NCBI GenBank assembly: GCA_019925095.2
Contig: CM034403.1
Location: 4,407,690 to 4,471,689 of the forward strand
Origin: Dendrolimus kikuchii
Lineage: Eukaryota; Arthropoda; Insecta; Lepidoptera; Lasiocampidae
Direction: 5' to 3'
Length of the DNA stretch: 64,000 bases
Shown: one piece after another, positions 33,501 to 48,500 of the stretch
How positions within the stretch are numbered: position 1 is the first letter of the stretch
Layout of the letters: each line of letters begins with the position of its first letter
The notes under the pieces: model-generated
Told to the model about the DNA's origin: nothing
What the model saw: only the letters and a program-made list of their open reading frames with translations
The model's database searches: none
Program-made: the position numbers and the translations under genes

Positions 33501-36500
33501 ATTCAAAACCAAACAACGCTGTTCTTATTAGTAATAAATCATTTCGTTATTGTTCAACTTGTGTACCTTACATCGATATATGGACATGCATACATACATG
33601 TTTGTAAACAAACTCGTATAACCGGTAAACTCATTACGTCCTATTGTTACTAAAAAGTAGTTTCGTCGATTCCCGTATTATCACTGTGTTTGTGTAATTT
33701 TGTTGTTTCTTAGTAATTGTAGTTATCCAGCCATATCCTTATGAGAATATAATTATGATATAATATATATATATCTTTGTGTATAGTTCATCTATAATAA
33801 TTATTATAAAATTCTAAACATGCCCTTTCTATACATTGAAGCTATTAAAAAAATCCCAACTGAATTAGACTACCTATATAAACGACGGAGAACACAATGC
33901 AATTTTTTTTAGATTTCTTGTCTGTTTGTCGTTTGGTCTGTTTGTTCGGGAGTCACAATAAAAACTATTGGGCCGAATTCGAGGCGGTTTTCGCTAATCG
34001 ACAGCTAATTGTTAGACTTAAACTCTGCGCTACTTTTTATCCTGAGAATCCCGTGGGAATTTTTATGGGAATTATTAAAAAAAACAATTGAATTCCAATG
34101 TGATTTTTTACTGATCGGGTAGCAAATTTTATTTTATAAAATGTGTGAATTTACCTAGGGGGGTTTGAAGTTGTGCGGGTGCATAAAAATTAGCTTATTT
34201 CGACACAATTTTCGCTAAAACGATAGCTTACATTCTTTCTAAATGCTGCGGTACATTGTGTCCCGGAAATCCCGCGGGAATCCCGCGGATATTTCAAGTG
34301 GGGTAGGACGTGCGTCACAATACTAATCGGCAGACAAATCGGCAGACAAACACACCTATTGTATATCCCCAAATTAAGCAAGTTACGCTTGTGTTATGGG
34401 TAATATACAACGAACTACTCTGGGGCCGATCCCAGACACCCAGACCATAGTAAATAACGGAGAAAATACATTTCCGAAATTTACTATACCAGGAATCGAA
34501 CCCAGAACCTCTGGGTTGAGGTGAGCTACGCCGGCAAAGGCTTAGCCCGCTCAACCACAGAGGCCGTCGAATACTATAACACGAATACTATACGTGAAGG
34601 ACATGCATATTACACAATACTAAAAAAAATGGGAACTGGCGCGAAGTTATGTATGTATGTATGTATGTACTAAAAAAATACATGAGTATCTTACTGCTCC
34701 AAATACTTATTATACAGGAGTCTGATTTTGTGACATGATAAATCCTAATTAATGTAATCATTATTATTTGAAGGAGGAGTATGAAATTTCGCACACTTAT
34801 AGTTTTCTCGTATATAGAGGAGTGCAGAATGCAATAAAAAAAAATGCATTAAAAGCTTTTAAAAAAGTTTTTAAATACAAGCTTTTGAGATCCTGGATAT
34901 CATGTAGCAGCAGAGTGTTAGCCAAAACAAGTAAAACGAGCCCAAACACGACGGGTCTATCTTGTTTAGTACAGGAGTTCGTATGGCTACCTTCCGACTC
35001 CATCATCAGATCAGCTCCACGGTACCATATTATTGTATTATCACGCGATATACATATGCGTGCAAAATTTCAGCTCAATCGGAAACCGGGAAATTGGTCA
35101 AATTTAACTTGCAAGATTCCACCCGAACTTACGTACATACATACATAGGTACATTCATTGCAAGTTAATAAAAAGCTATGACATATGTAAGAAACTCTTT
35201 GACACTACCCGTGATCAGAAGGCTGGCTCATATTTTGCACAACAAATAAGTATTGCCATACAGCGTGTCAATGCAGCCAGCCTTCTGGGCACGCTCCCCG
35301 TTGGCAATGATCTGCTACATAATGTATTTTAGTTTCAATGTCTAAAGAAAGAACAAATAAAAAGCTTGTAATAAAAATACATTAAATCAATAAAAAAATC
35401 ATTACACACACTACCATGTATTTGACACACACAAGCATATATACTCTTTTGTTTAATGTTAAAGTCAAATTAACAGAGTAGCCTTGGCGAAATCTGTGAT
35501 TAAACGTAATATCCATATTTAGCTATATTTTTCAATGTCGAATTATTAATAATTCTGAGAAGTTTAATGTAGGTGTTACCAGTCGTGAAAATGAGATTCA
35601 TTTTTGGAATGCGTAACCACAGAGTACACTGTATATGTTAACATGCGTAACAATATGCCATCATATTCGTCATTTGTCTTTGTATATAACAGTCACTTTT
35701 CCCAGATCTAGGATTTAAATAAATAAAATTTAGCAGAAAAGTATGATTGCATTAAATGTATATTGCAGCTACATACGGGTGTAATAAAATTAAATAATTT
35801 TGAAGTGATATTCTTGCTAACATCATTATCATAATTATAGCGCTTAGGGCTCGCGTGATTGCGATAACACGCTCCCACAGAATATTGTCGTGAAACGGTT
35901 GGCCTTGACCTAATTTTATTTCCCTATACTCTATCCTATAAGTTTTGGTAGCGTAATGGCTAGCGCACGCGTCCCAAAGTCAGAGGGCGCTGGTTCAGTC
36001 CTGGCCGGAACGCATGCACCTCTTAGTCAGTTTTCTGATGTAATGTGCATATTATTACAATTACCATGTGATAATAACGGTGAAGGAAAACATCGTGGTG
36101 CAACTGCAGGTTGCATCGAGATAACCGATGTGTCAAACCTGCCAAGCCGCCTTGGACAAGCGTGGCGGGTATACTGTTTATTCCCCCTATAATGGGAGGC
36201 CCAGACCCGAGTCCAGCAGTGGGACATTAATGGGCTGATATTATATATATATTAATTATTCTCCCGGCCTTCTGTCCTATCCCCTTTATTTCATCCCTCC
36301 TGTCTCATTGCAAAGGCTGGCAACGCGTTAGCTTCGCTTCTGATACTGCAAACGCCAAAACGCTTTCCATCAGGTGGCTCATCTGTCTGTTATTAATATC
36401 TTGTCAAAATCACCGGATACTATCGTCTCAATCGTAGATTTGCTTGATTTCGGTATTCTGTTTATGCCAATGCCGTGCCCGTGGCACGCCACTCTGTCTT

Positions 36501-39500
36501 TATAAATATTTATAACCGAAAACTCGCGAAACAAATGATTAAAATTTTGGTAGCTTTTTAATATTAATTTCGGCTGACGCCACTTTTGCTGATGTTAACA
36601 CCGATTTTTTCCACTATTATTCCCTCGCAACGATATTGAGAAGATATTGTGGATGTAGTAGAATAAGAATTTTTACACTATTGTATTGGAATCGTACTTT
36701 GAATATTTTCGCAACGCTAAGATATTAAAATAGCAGAATTGGGCTCCAGGTGGCTCATCTCCATATTTGCCAGCTTGGAAATAAAATAAAATCAAAACCA
36801 ATTGTCTAAGCATGGCTATTGAGGTATTTACATGTTTAATGTATTTTTAAAGTTTCGTAGCCAAACGATTAAAGCAGTGGTAATCCGTCACCTCTGACCT
36901 TCCCTACAATGGCCGTGAACCGACACATAAATCTCCATAGTGAATTCTCCCTCCGCGATCTCGCCGTCAAGAAAAATAATAAATATCATTTTAAATTAAG
37001 AATGCATTGAAACAAACGCTATGTTTATTGTCTATGCTTCTGAGTTTTTGGCGGAAATGAAAGGTGATGTTGCGTTGTGCAGTTTTATTTTATAAAAATG
37101 TGTAATATAACTTTTCATTTATCATATTGTAAAGTACGTTTGGTGTTAATTGATCACAGGGATGAAAAAAGTACTTTTTGTCCCTGGGAAACGATTCTTT
37201 CTGCTGACAAAAAATTTAGAAAATTATGCGAACCATAGAGTATATATACATGCGATTCATGTCCTAACTTTTTTTACAGCCACTATTCAATCACGGCATA
37301 AATTGTAATAAAAAAATATCAATGTAACATGATTTTGTACTTATAAATTACTTTTCACTAAATTATTATTTAATTTACACAAAGAGCTAAATATTTATTA
37401 TCATCAGTGACAAAAAATTACTGGCTGGTAGAATGCCACACAAAAAAAAAATTACTTGACGTTTCATATGTAACGTACGTGATGAAGTTTCATCAGATTT
37501 AGATATGGATTTAACGCCTAATTTTATTAGACAAGTAGTTGTTTGTTAAAAAGTAATAAAAGCCGATTAGTTAAATCAGCTTTTTTTACTTTCCTCATAT
37601 TCGATATGAACAGCAGAGTGTTACCCTCGGGTGAAAGACCTATTTAGGCACTCAAATCATTAGCGTCCTCGCCCGTGCGCCAAACCATTTCATTCTAAAT
37701 AGGTCACTTTCACCCTTCGTGTAACAATCTACTATTAAAACGAACAATAGTTGTAGGATATTAATAGTTTTTGAATAAAAATTATATGTCGTTTTGTGAA
37801 AAATGTAGGAACCATAGATTCTATGCTATATACTACCATTTTATTTGGAACACGAAAAAAAAGTTTTTGGCGGGAACTAAAAGGGGACGTTGTGCTGTGT
37901 AGTTTTGTTCTTTAAAAATATCTAAAACTACTCTAAAATGAACAATAGTTGTAATATATTGATAGTTTTTGAGGATCAATTGTGTGTTTTTGTGAGACAT
38001 TTGAGATGTGTAGTCAAATGTGGCCTTTCGAGTTTTCACAACGACTCCGTTGAATGGCGTCAGTTATAGCTTACAATTCAACTGCGCTATCTATACGAAG
38101 ACTTATACTTACATCAGAATTGGCTGTATGGACTAAGATTCCCTTGCCTGCCTTTGAGGGGAACTCTCTTACTACTGCTAACTATAGTATTGTGTTTGTG
38201 AACTCCTGGGGGAATGAGGACGTAATGGCAGACTGATGAATAGGTAAGTTTTCTTCCCACTATTCTTTCTCGTGACCACCGCATCGGGTCAGCAATGAGA
38301 ATATAATACAATTTATTCAAATAAATGTAGTCTAATAATATAAAGTGTAAAAGTCTACCAGAATTTTAACAGAAGCGGTCGTTTCAAATAGATCAATGAT
38401 AATTCTAATAATTTGAAATGCTAATGACTTCGTGAGAACAATGAGTTATTTGCGAATTTACATAATGTTATTATATGCATTTACGTGTCTACATTTGCTG
38501 ATGTCATCAGCAACAGGATTCGCGCTGCGTGAATCGCTCGTATTCAGGGTTCCACACTATGAATTGTAATAATAAACCAGCAGACAAAAATACACATATT
38601 GTACATTCCCAAGATAAACAAGTTACGCTTTTATTATAGGTAATAACACAAAAGATAGGACCAGAATAAATACCGTAAATTCGTTTAAGAAATAAATTCT
38701 ACTGGGATCGATTGTATTCTAGTAAACTAGGCGGACCGATTTTAAGACAATATTATGGTACCTTATAGTCTTGTTAAGCCCATAGAATTTGTCGTAGAAA
38801 TATAATAATCTTTATAAAGTTGACTATTTAATTTAAGAGTAAATCGACACCTACTTTTGTAACCATTGTTTAATTTATCTGTGCAGGAACCGAGAAAGAA
38901 TAAAATTTCCTGCGATCGGGCGGCCTGTCGTGAGAGGTGACAAAATAACCCACAGCCAGGTGATAGGGTATTTGCTTGTTTGGATGGCAACCACCCCTGG
39001 TCTAGGGTGTGCCGCCATAATAGCTTCGAGTTGTGTTCCGGCATTAGTGGCCAGGTTCTGAGCTTCCAGTTTAGAGATCGGCAGCACATTGGTGTTGCAC
39101 CTGTCTGCTGTACTCATACAGTAAAAAATAAACTAAGTTTTGGTTATTTCTCCGAGTTTTTTTATTCTATAAAATATTAATTATTGACGAATTTAAACAT
39201 TAAGGCTGGTAGCAACGCCAACGTCCTTGAGGATTTTTCGGTAGTGATTTTTCGGGTGATAACGAGGATACCGTAGCCGGAGTCGTTGTTCAGATGCATT
39301 ATTATTTTATTATGAGTAAAATAAATTAGCATTTAAAAATATAATAAAGCCAAATTATTTCCTTTTTTTTATAAAGTTGTAGATATTTTATTATCCTGTT
39401 TTGATAGAAATTGGAGGAGTAAAGTGGTTTCATATCAATCATTCGGATATGATTTGGTGAATATTTTTCTGAACTTAAAATAACTATAGCAAAATTACGA

Positions 39501-42500
39501 AAATACTAGGTTACGTCTCATATTGTGAAGATTTATGATATTTTTTTTGGTAAGTTGCTGATCAGGAACTATCAACGAAAAGTTTTTTTTATTTGCACCG
39601 CACTGTCGACCTTTTGCGGGAATAGAGACCTTAAAGTATACGGACCTCTCGGCGGGGGAAGCACGACCTTCACATAATTGGTATTGCTAATTAAATTACT
39701 GCATTATTTTAAATTTGGATATTTGCTAAACTGGCTAAACATAATGAATTCAGGCTTATATTTGGTATTGTAAAACAAAGATTGCAAAACGTGGAATGCA
39801 TTACATTAATTTAAATTGTAATCATCGATTTAATTAAAGTTTTATTTGTTAGGAAACTATTAAACAAATAGTGATAAATTGATAATCTAAAGATTTCCTT
39901 TAGTTATTAGAATATTTCGTAATAGTATTCTAATGAATTGTGCTAAGTGGTTGTAGTATCCGGGTCTCGTTCTGATAATGTGGGTTCGTATCCTAGTACA
40001 GAATACGAACGGCCTGGCCAGTTTTTTTGGCTTATCTATACTAATATTATACAGAGGAAAGATTTGTATTTTTGTATGTTTGTAACGAATAAAGTCAAAA
40101 ATTCTTCCACCATTCGAATGCTACATTATCCCTGATTAATATAAGCTATATAAAAATTAGGGATCCCTAATAAAACTTCAATAATGTGACCCATCAATCT
40201 AAACAAAATACTTGGCGCTGGATGATCCGGTTCTACGATTTTAATGAAATTTTATGTGTGTTTGAGTGGGTCCCGGGGTGTTTTTGATTCACAATTAGAC
40301 CCGGTAGGTGAGGCTGAAATCGGGTTCTAGATTTTTATGTTTTTAGGGCAGGACAATGTCTGTTGAGATGTGTGTTTGAGTGGGTCCCGGGGCGGTTTAG
40401 ATTCAAAATTAAACCCGGTAGGTAGGGCTGAGATCGGGTTCTAGATTTTTATTTCTTCAAGGCAGGACAACGTCTGCCGAGATGTGTGTTTGAGTGGGTC
40501 CCGGGGTGGTTTAAATTCACAATTAGACCCGATAGGTGAGGCTGAAATAGGGTTTTAGATTTTTGTTTTTTCAGGGCAGAACAACGTCTGCCGAGACCGC
40601 TAGTGTGTATAATATGATTACAGTCACCATGTAAAATATATTTACAGTCTTGCAATACCGCACCTGCCAGGTCTCGGTGAAGGGGCTAAGCCCAAGAAAT
40701 AATAGCTTAAGGTCGTGAATGATGACACACGTGCCGATTGTCTCGCAATAAGGGATGCTGAAGACTTTGCGAAATAGAGAGGAAAAAGTAGGAAAGCGGA
40801 CCGCGGACTTTAAACTTAGGTTATCAGGGACAACCCATAAATTACGTCACACGTCAAGGGGGAAGTTGGTTGACGAAGTGTGACGTTGTGTGACAAGGGG
40901 TGGGAGGGTTCTAAATTACGTGACGTCACATTTAGCAAAATCTAATATATTTAAGCTTAAAACACACAATATTTGAACTATTAAACAAAAACTTCAAAAC
41001 ATTTTCAATTCTGTCAGTATGAGTTTTTAAATTATCTATCTATTTATACATATAATAAAATTGTAGAGGTCGAATTTCTGTACAATGAAAAAAAAAATGC
41101 TAAAAACCGAGTCAGGGGGATGTATGAAGCGAAACAGAACTAATTTAGATTTTTTTGTTTCTCTGTTTGTCTGTTTGTTTGTACCGGATAATCTCCGAAA
41201 CGACTGAACCGATTTAAATGAAATTTTGTATGGTGGCAGCTTATATCCCTGGTCAACATATAGGATACTTTTGATCCCGAAAAATTAAAGAGTTCCCGTG
41301 GGATAGTTAATAAACCGCACCACGCGGACAAAGTTGCGGGTATCAGCTAGTTAAAAATAATTTAAATGGAAATAAGGCGAATTAATAATTTCCTGATGTA
41401 AAATTACAAAATAATTATGTGATCTCATACTAGGCAGGGAGGAGTTTCAGGAATGTGACAAGGACGGCGAAGAGATCAAAAAAATCATAAAATTCGTGTT
41501 ATGTAATTTGTGGATGGCCCGCCTCATGACAATGTGTTTGTTAGAATGCCTTCACGATGTGTCTTCTTTAAGGTGGCAAGGGTAATTTTCATTTGGAAAA
41601 AAATACCGTCGTAAAGGGCAGATTTTTTTTGTCGCAATACAAAATATATATATATACAATAACTGCAAATATTATTATATAAGACATAATTCATATAAAA
41701 ATAAATACATTATAAAAAAAACTAACAAGTTACACAATGACACTTCCACGAAATCTACTTATATATCCTTGTTTCTTTTGCTTCGAAGGGACTTGTAACT
41801 TGCATGTACAAAAAATAAATCAAAACTACCTGCAACTTTAGTATTTGTACTTTCTATCTCGTTAGAAGTTACAATTTATTTTTCAACAACTTATAAATGT
41901 TCTCATAGTTTAAGTGAATTGTAAAAATTCTTTTATGAGAAATAAAGTTCTTTAACCCGAAATTGGTTAATAAAATTATATTATTGCATAGCCGCAGAAA
42001 AGCTGATATCATGATAAAAATAAGGTATTGTTTAAACAGTAATTAAAATTATTTTTCTCATGATTTTCCAAAAGTAAGTTGATCGTGATTAACTGATTAT
42101 CGCACAGGTATTTTAACATCCGCTTTTTTATAATCATTGTTTAACCTTAACTACACAACAGGTCATCACGAAATTGTGTATACACCTTGCCACGGGTAGA
42201 GAAAAGGACATAGGATACTTTTTATACAGAAAATAAATACTGTTTCTGAGGGGGGATAAAAGAATATGGCCGAAAAGTTGGCGCAGCGATCGGGCTGTCG
42301 ACTGGGCGTAAGTATGTTCTAAATCTCAGCCTTTCCAACACAAACAAAAGCGCAGGGTCGACAGGGAGGAGGGGGTTTTTAGTGGGTATTGGGGTTGCTC
42401 GCTCGTGCAGCAACGCTCGGAGTCTTCCACACTATTCTGTGACGTCGATCGCGGACGGAGCACCGCCAAGAGCATACTATTGCTGCAGTGTTATCGCCCC

Positions 42501-45500
42501 CGACCGACGCGTGTCGTTCCCCTAGCAACGAGCCAGTTTGTGCGTAAATCGGTTAAGCATTTTCCCTCGCCTCAAAACAAAAAAAAAAGCGATCGGGTTT
42601 TATTGGCGCAGCGATTGGGTTTCATTGGCGCAACGCTCGGGTTTTATTGGCGCAACGCTCGGGTTTTATTGGCTCAGCGATCGGGTTTTATTGGCGCAGT
42701 GATCGGGTTTTAATGGCGCAACGCTCGGGTTTTATTGGCGCCACCATTGCAATTCACTAACAAATACATCGTCACGGCAATGACAGTGACAACGCGATTT
42801 TAATGTGTTGCCCTCATGGTCAGTACTGTAGTGGAACACTTACAAAGGCAATAGATGGCGCTGTGCAATAATGGCAGTCGCAAACTATTCCCGACACGCA
42901 CAAAGTATATACGAACTATAATATAATCATGCCGTCGGGCAGGCCTGCGAAATAGTCTCCGCGTAATATCTTTGAGGGTTTTGAACGGAGGAGCATTCCA
43001 TCTCGCTTCTACACTCATACGGTCATCGGTCATTTCTAAAGTAGCACCTTCGTCAGATGGCGTTACGGGTATTTTGAATTAAATATTAAGTTTAGACATT
43101 TTTAAAGAGAGCGTGTGGATTCCCAACGGCCGGTCCGCCACTACAAAATCTAGTTTAAGTAAAAGCTAGTTTATTATAACATGATTGTATCGTCTACCGG
43201 ATTAATTTATTTTTTACAATCATCGAATTAGACTGCAGTGTAACCTCTCATTATAATTTCAATTTATACAGGATGTGTCGTATCTTTATATTTTTATTGT
43301 ATGGCAACTTAATTTGCGTCATTTCCTTTCGAAATTCACAATTGATCATTAAATTGCTATATCAGTAAAACAATAAACGCCTTTTGTGGTTATTGCAACA
43401 TTTATACGACCCACTTATAAATTTTGAATGCATGACTTTTTTGAGAAGGTGAAAAAGACTACACGGACTTCACGGACTTTAGGTATAGGCAAACTATAAA
43501 GAAAATTTCAGGAGATCTAAAGCGGTCGGTTTTGCAGGATCTTTTAGTGAAAATGACACGTGTCTAGATGTACTGGTATAAAACATAACATTCTATTACA
43601 TTCCTCCTGTCTGCACGCTCCATCCATCCTATTTTATTTTTCCCATCCCTGCTATCCCAGGGGTGGCGAATCTTTATGTATCAACGTGTCAATTTTTCTA
43701 AAGAAATGTTGAGTGAGGCCATCGACGTGCCATCAATTTTGAGTTCGTGATTATTGAGAAAGCAATAATACTAAATACTATCAACTCAAAACTTTTTATC
43801 TACTACAAAGAAAAAAAAAACATTTTGTAATATTTCAGTTATACGCGTAATTTGTACTAATATTAAAAAGAGGAAAGATTTGTATTTTGTATGTTTGTAA
43901 CGAATGAACTCTCAAAAACTACTGAACCGATTTCAAAAATTCTTCCACTGTTCGAGTGCTACATTACCCCTGATTATTATAGTATCCCATTAATTTAAAC
44001 AAAATACTTAGCGCTGGAGTCGGGTTCTACGATTCTGATGAAATTTTTTGTGAGTTTGAGGGGTGTTCGGGCTAGTTTAGATTCACAATTAGACCTGGTA
44101 GGTGGCGCTGGAATCGGGTTCTAGATTTTTATTTATTCAGGGAACGTCTGCCAAGAGCGCTAGTTCAAATAAAAGTAACATTAGGATGACTTCTGTTGTT
44201 GATAAATCTCCTTTTGCGAGACCGTCATGTCCGCGAAGGGGCGGCGGAGGGTCGTCAATGACGACCTCCAGCCGCGCGCCGTAGGCTACGGCTGTGCGGA
44301 CGACCGGCTTGGATACGTCACCCGCCCGCATTTAAAGGCCGGAGAGGTGGGATGCGCACCGATCCCCGTGCCCCCTCTCACTTTGAGAGACCAGATTTCC
44401 GGCTAACATTATGGTGAGGCCAGACCGCAAAAGGGCTGGCCGCCGTCCGTCCGGGCTGAAGGAGAATGCGCGAGCGAGCCCACAGCCCTGGCCAAGGACG
44501 CTCAAGGAGCGGAAAAGACAAGATTAGATGATAAATAACTTGTATTAGGTGTGTGTGCGGCTTGGATGAGGGCACTTTGGAGCACGTCTTTTTTCACTGC
44601 CCAAAAATGATCACCACACTCTATGATATTTTACCAGGAGATTTCCCTCGCCCTGTCAACATAAATTTCCTTTTAGCACTGGCCAATAAAAAATCTGTTC
44701 ATATATTATATAAGTTTACAATATTATCCGTTCCTGCATTCATGCAGGAACGGAGAAAGAATACAATTTCCTGGGGCCGGGCGGCCTGTCATAAGAGGCG
44801 ACTAAACAACCCACAGCCAGGTGGTAGGGCATTTGCCCGACTGGATGGCTACCACCCCTGGTCTAGAGTATGCCGCCATAACAACTTTGAGTTGTGTTCC
44901 GGCATTAATGACCAGGTTCCAGTCTCCCTTAAGAGAGCAGCAGCGCATTTATAGCACCGTTGGTGTTGCAAATGTCCATAGGCGATGGTAACCGCTTTTC
45001 ATCAAGTGGGCCGTCTGCCTGTCTGCTGAGCTCGTGCAATAAATTTTTATTTATTAAATAACATTTATTTATAAGGTAGTTAGATTAACTCTGTTTATGT
45101 TGTGTTGTCCCTAGGTTCACAGAAGTTACAATTGGAAAGAAAACCGACCATATTTTTATTTTTTTTGAGCTGCTATTGCCAATAACTCACACCTGACATT
45201 CTCTGTTACTGTGACATTGGCCGAATCAGCGCCAGTAGCGATGAAGCCAAATCGCCAAAAATAGAATAGAACTTGTATTAGGGATGTAAGATATTACTTT
45301 TAGCAGAATGCATGCTGAACTGGAGTCATCTTTTAAACGGTTTCTTCGTTTGTGCGTAACATTTTATAGTGAACTATGTGATCGGTGGTGTGCCCAAAAT
45401 ATTGTACCGCGTACTGTCAATGGCACGGGTGCCATTGGTTCGCCATCTTTGCCCTATACCATCCCCCTAACACATACCCTTTATCCCACCGTGAAGGGTG

Positions 45501-48500
45501 TTAACGCGTTCGCTTCGACGTCTATAGGGGATTGTAACCACTTTCCATGAGCTGGGCCGTCTGCATGTATGCCAGCTTCGCAATGGAATAAGCTTTTTTA
45601 AAAAGGATTTTAAATACAAGCTTTTGAGATCCTGGATAATATGTAGCAGCAGAGTGCTAGCCAAAGCAAGTAAAATGAGCCCAAACACGACGGGTCTATC
45701 TTGTTTAGTACAGGAGTTTCTATGGCCACCTTCCGACTCCATCATCAGATCAGCTCCATGGTACCATATTATTGCATTGTCACGCGATATATATATATAT
45801 ATATGCGTGCAAAATTTCAGCTCTATCGGAAACCGGGAAGTTGGTCAAATTTAACTTTCAAGATTCCACCCAAACTTACATACATAATACATAGGTACAT
45901 CCATTGCAAGTTAAATAAAAGTTTGTAAAAATGACGTAAATTTCCACTTTCTTTTGGTACTTGTCTTTTTGGTAATGCAATCTACGAAAGCGGCCGTTTA
46001 AAACCCCCTGAGCTTGCCAAATTGGCACTTTTATTTATGTCCACGCTTGACTTAAAATTCCCGCGGGATTCCCGGGATTTAAAGTACTGCAGCTATCGTT
46101 TTAGTGAAAATTGTCTCGGTAGAAGCTAATTTCTATGCACCCCAACAACTGCAAACCGGTCCTGGGAACATTCCCGCGGGATTCCCGGGAAAAAATATCA
46201 CACATTTTATTACATAAAATTTGCTATCGATCAGTGAAAAAATCACATTGAAATTCGTTTTTTTTAAATCGGGCCGTTTTAAATGATTCCCAGAATAAAT
46301 CCCGTGAGATTCCCAGGATAAAATGTAGACAGATTTTAAGTCTAAGAATTTGCTGTGGATCAGCGAAAACCGAATCGAAATCGGCCTAGTAGTTTTTACG
46401 TGAATCTCGAACAAACAGGCAAACAGAAAACGCCAGTCCGTGTTTTCCGTCGTTCATATAATCTATTCCAGTTGGTTTTTTAAATAGCTTTGATGTACAG
46501 TCAGGGCATGTTTAGAATGTTATAATATAGATTTAATGTTAATAGTGACTTTAATAATTTTACTACAGATACTGGCGATCTCTGTGGTTGAGTGGGCCTA
46601 GCCTTTGCTGGCCGAACTCATTGAAACACAGAGGTTCCCGGTTCGCTTCCTGGCATGGTAAATTTAGTCAACGAACTTTCAGTCATTTATGGTTTGGAGA
46701 TCTAGAATCTGCTCGAGAGTGGTCCAACGTATATTACCTATAATACCAGCATAACTTGCTTAGCTTGGGATTTTTTTTATAGTTAAAATATGTGTTTGTC
46801 AGCCGTGATGCCGATTAGGGTTTTCCTTGTTGTTGATTGTAACCTAGCAACTTGGGTTATTCTAAAATTAAAAAATATTTCAATGTAATTTAAAAGAATA
46901 ATACAACAGTAATGTAAAGAGGCCCTCGTCGACAGAAGGGTTACAGGGAAAATGTATTATAACTAAAATCAGCCAATAATTATCTGTTGTAAAAACCTCA
47001 TTTAATGTCATAGACAAACATTTCATTATTATGTGGAATGCATTTTTTAAACTCACTTTAGTAAAAAATGTGGAACTGAGAGCACAATCTTTTACTTAAA
47101 AGATTTTCGAACATTATCCCTCTGTTAGGCTTGAGTCTCCTATATTACAAGGGACAAAGATGGTGTAACCTCAACAGGTTCCTTCAAGTCGGTATGGTGA
47201 TTTTTTTTTATTTTTTTTTATTGCATGAGTTCAGCAGACAGGCAGACGGCCCACTTGATGAAAAGCGGTTACTATCGCTTATAGATATTTGCAACACCAA
47301 AGGTGCTACAAATGCGCTGCTGCTCTCTTAAGGGAGACTGGAACCTGGTCACTAATGCCGGAACACAACTCAAGGTTGTTATGGCAACATACTTTAGACC
47401 AGGGGTGGTAGCCATCCAGTCGGGCAAATGCCCTATTACCTTTCTCGATAAATAGGCTATCCAACACTGAAAGAATTTTTCTAATCAGACCAGTAGTTCC
47501 TGATATTAGCGCGTTCAATCAAACAATATTAGCATATTTGGCTATAACACTAATACTTACATTTTAAATATCGCGATATCTTTTGAATGAAACGTCCGAA
47601 TTGAATAATTCAAAAAGTTCTAGAAAGGTATTGAATTCGTCTTGAATATGAAGTAATTTATTTTGATAAGGATTAATACCAAGGTACAAAATAAAGAGTT
47701 TTTGAAGCGACGGCATTTTAATTATTTAAAAAAATAAAAGTAAACACTTATTGTGAGATAACTACAATAGTTAGACATATGGTTACGCAATATTTTTTGT
47801 AGACAATTATATGTTCTGCAAAGTGGTAGTACATTGTTTTGTTCTATATTCAATAGTTTTCGCAGCGCACGCCGTGTAAGAATTTTTTCGGGTCATTTTT
47901 TTACACCTTAGGTTACATTATTAGACTTTTAGTAAGGATCCCTAATTTTTTGAAAATATAATATAGCCTATAGCCTTTCTCGATAAATGCACTATTCAAC
48001 ATTGAAAGAGTCGGACCAGCGTTTACTCAGATTAGCCCGTTTAAAAAAACAAATAAACAAACTCTTCAGCTTTATAATATTAAGTATAGATATAGATTTG
48101 AGCGGCGTAAGAAACTCCCCAGCAACATGTTTATTTACATAAAAGCTGATTTACATTTGCTTTAGTTAAATAGCTGAATTGACGAGTTAAATCCTTATTA
48201 TTGTTTGGTGAAAAATTTGGCGACAACTTTTACTTAAATGGAAAATGTCTGTCCAAAAGATGATAAGGACTTACTAGTCAGTTAACTAATGCAAATGTAA
48301 ATCAGGCTAAAATTTGATTTATTATTGGGCTAAACAATATATAGTTGTTGCCCCCCCCCCCCCCCGTCTCTCCGTGATTGGCACTATGTCAGTCATATTG
48401 TTCTAGCATTATATACACATATGTATGTATGTATATATAATTTTTTTTTTCTTTTTATAAATACAAAAATATCCATACTTATTCATGTACATATCCATAT

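Noticed and set aside
33080..33653. Plus-strand frames of 104 and 186 aa
   Set aside because: They are opposite the RTE fragment; an equivalent shadow appears opposite the RTE copy at 55.3-56.0 kb.
35947..36020. tRNA gene
   Set aside because: A- and B-box matches are present, but the cloverleaf is not and the sequence continues as a repeated SINE body.
42595..42748. CRISPR-like array
   Set aside because: Units are contiguous with no spacers, in a eukaryotic genome; it is a minisatellite.
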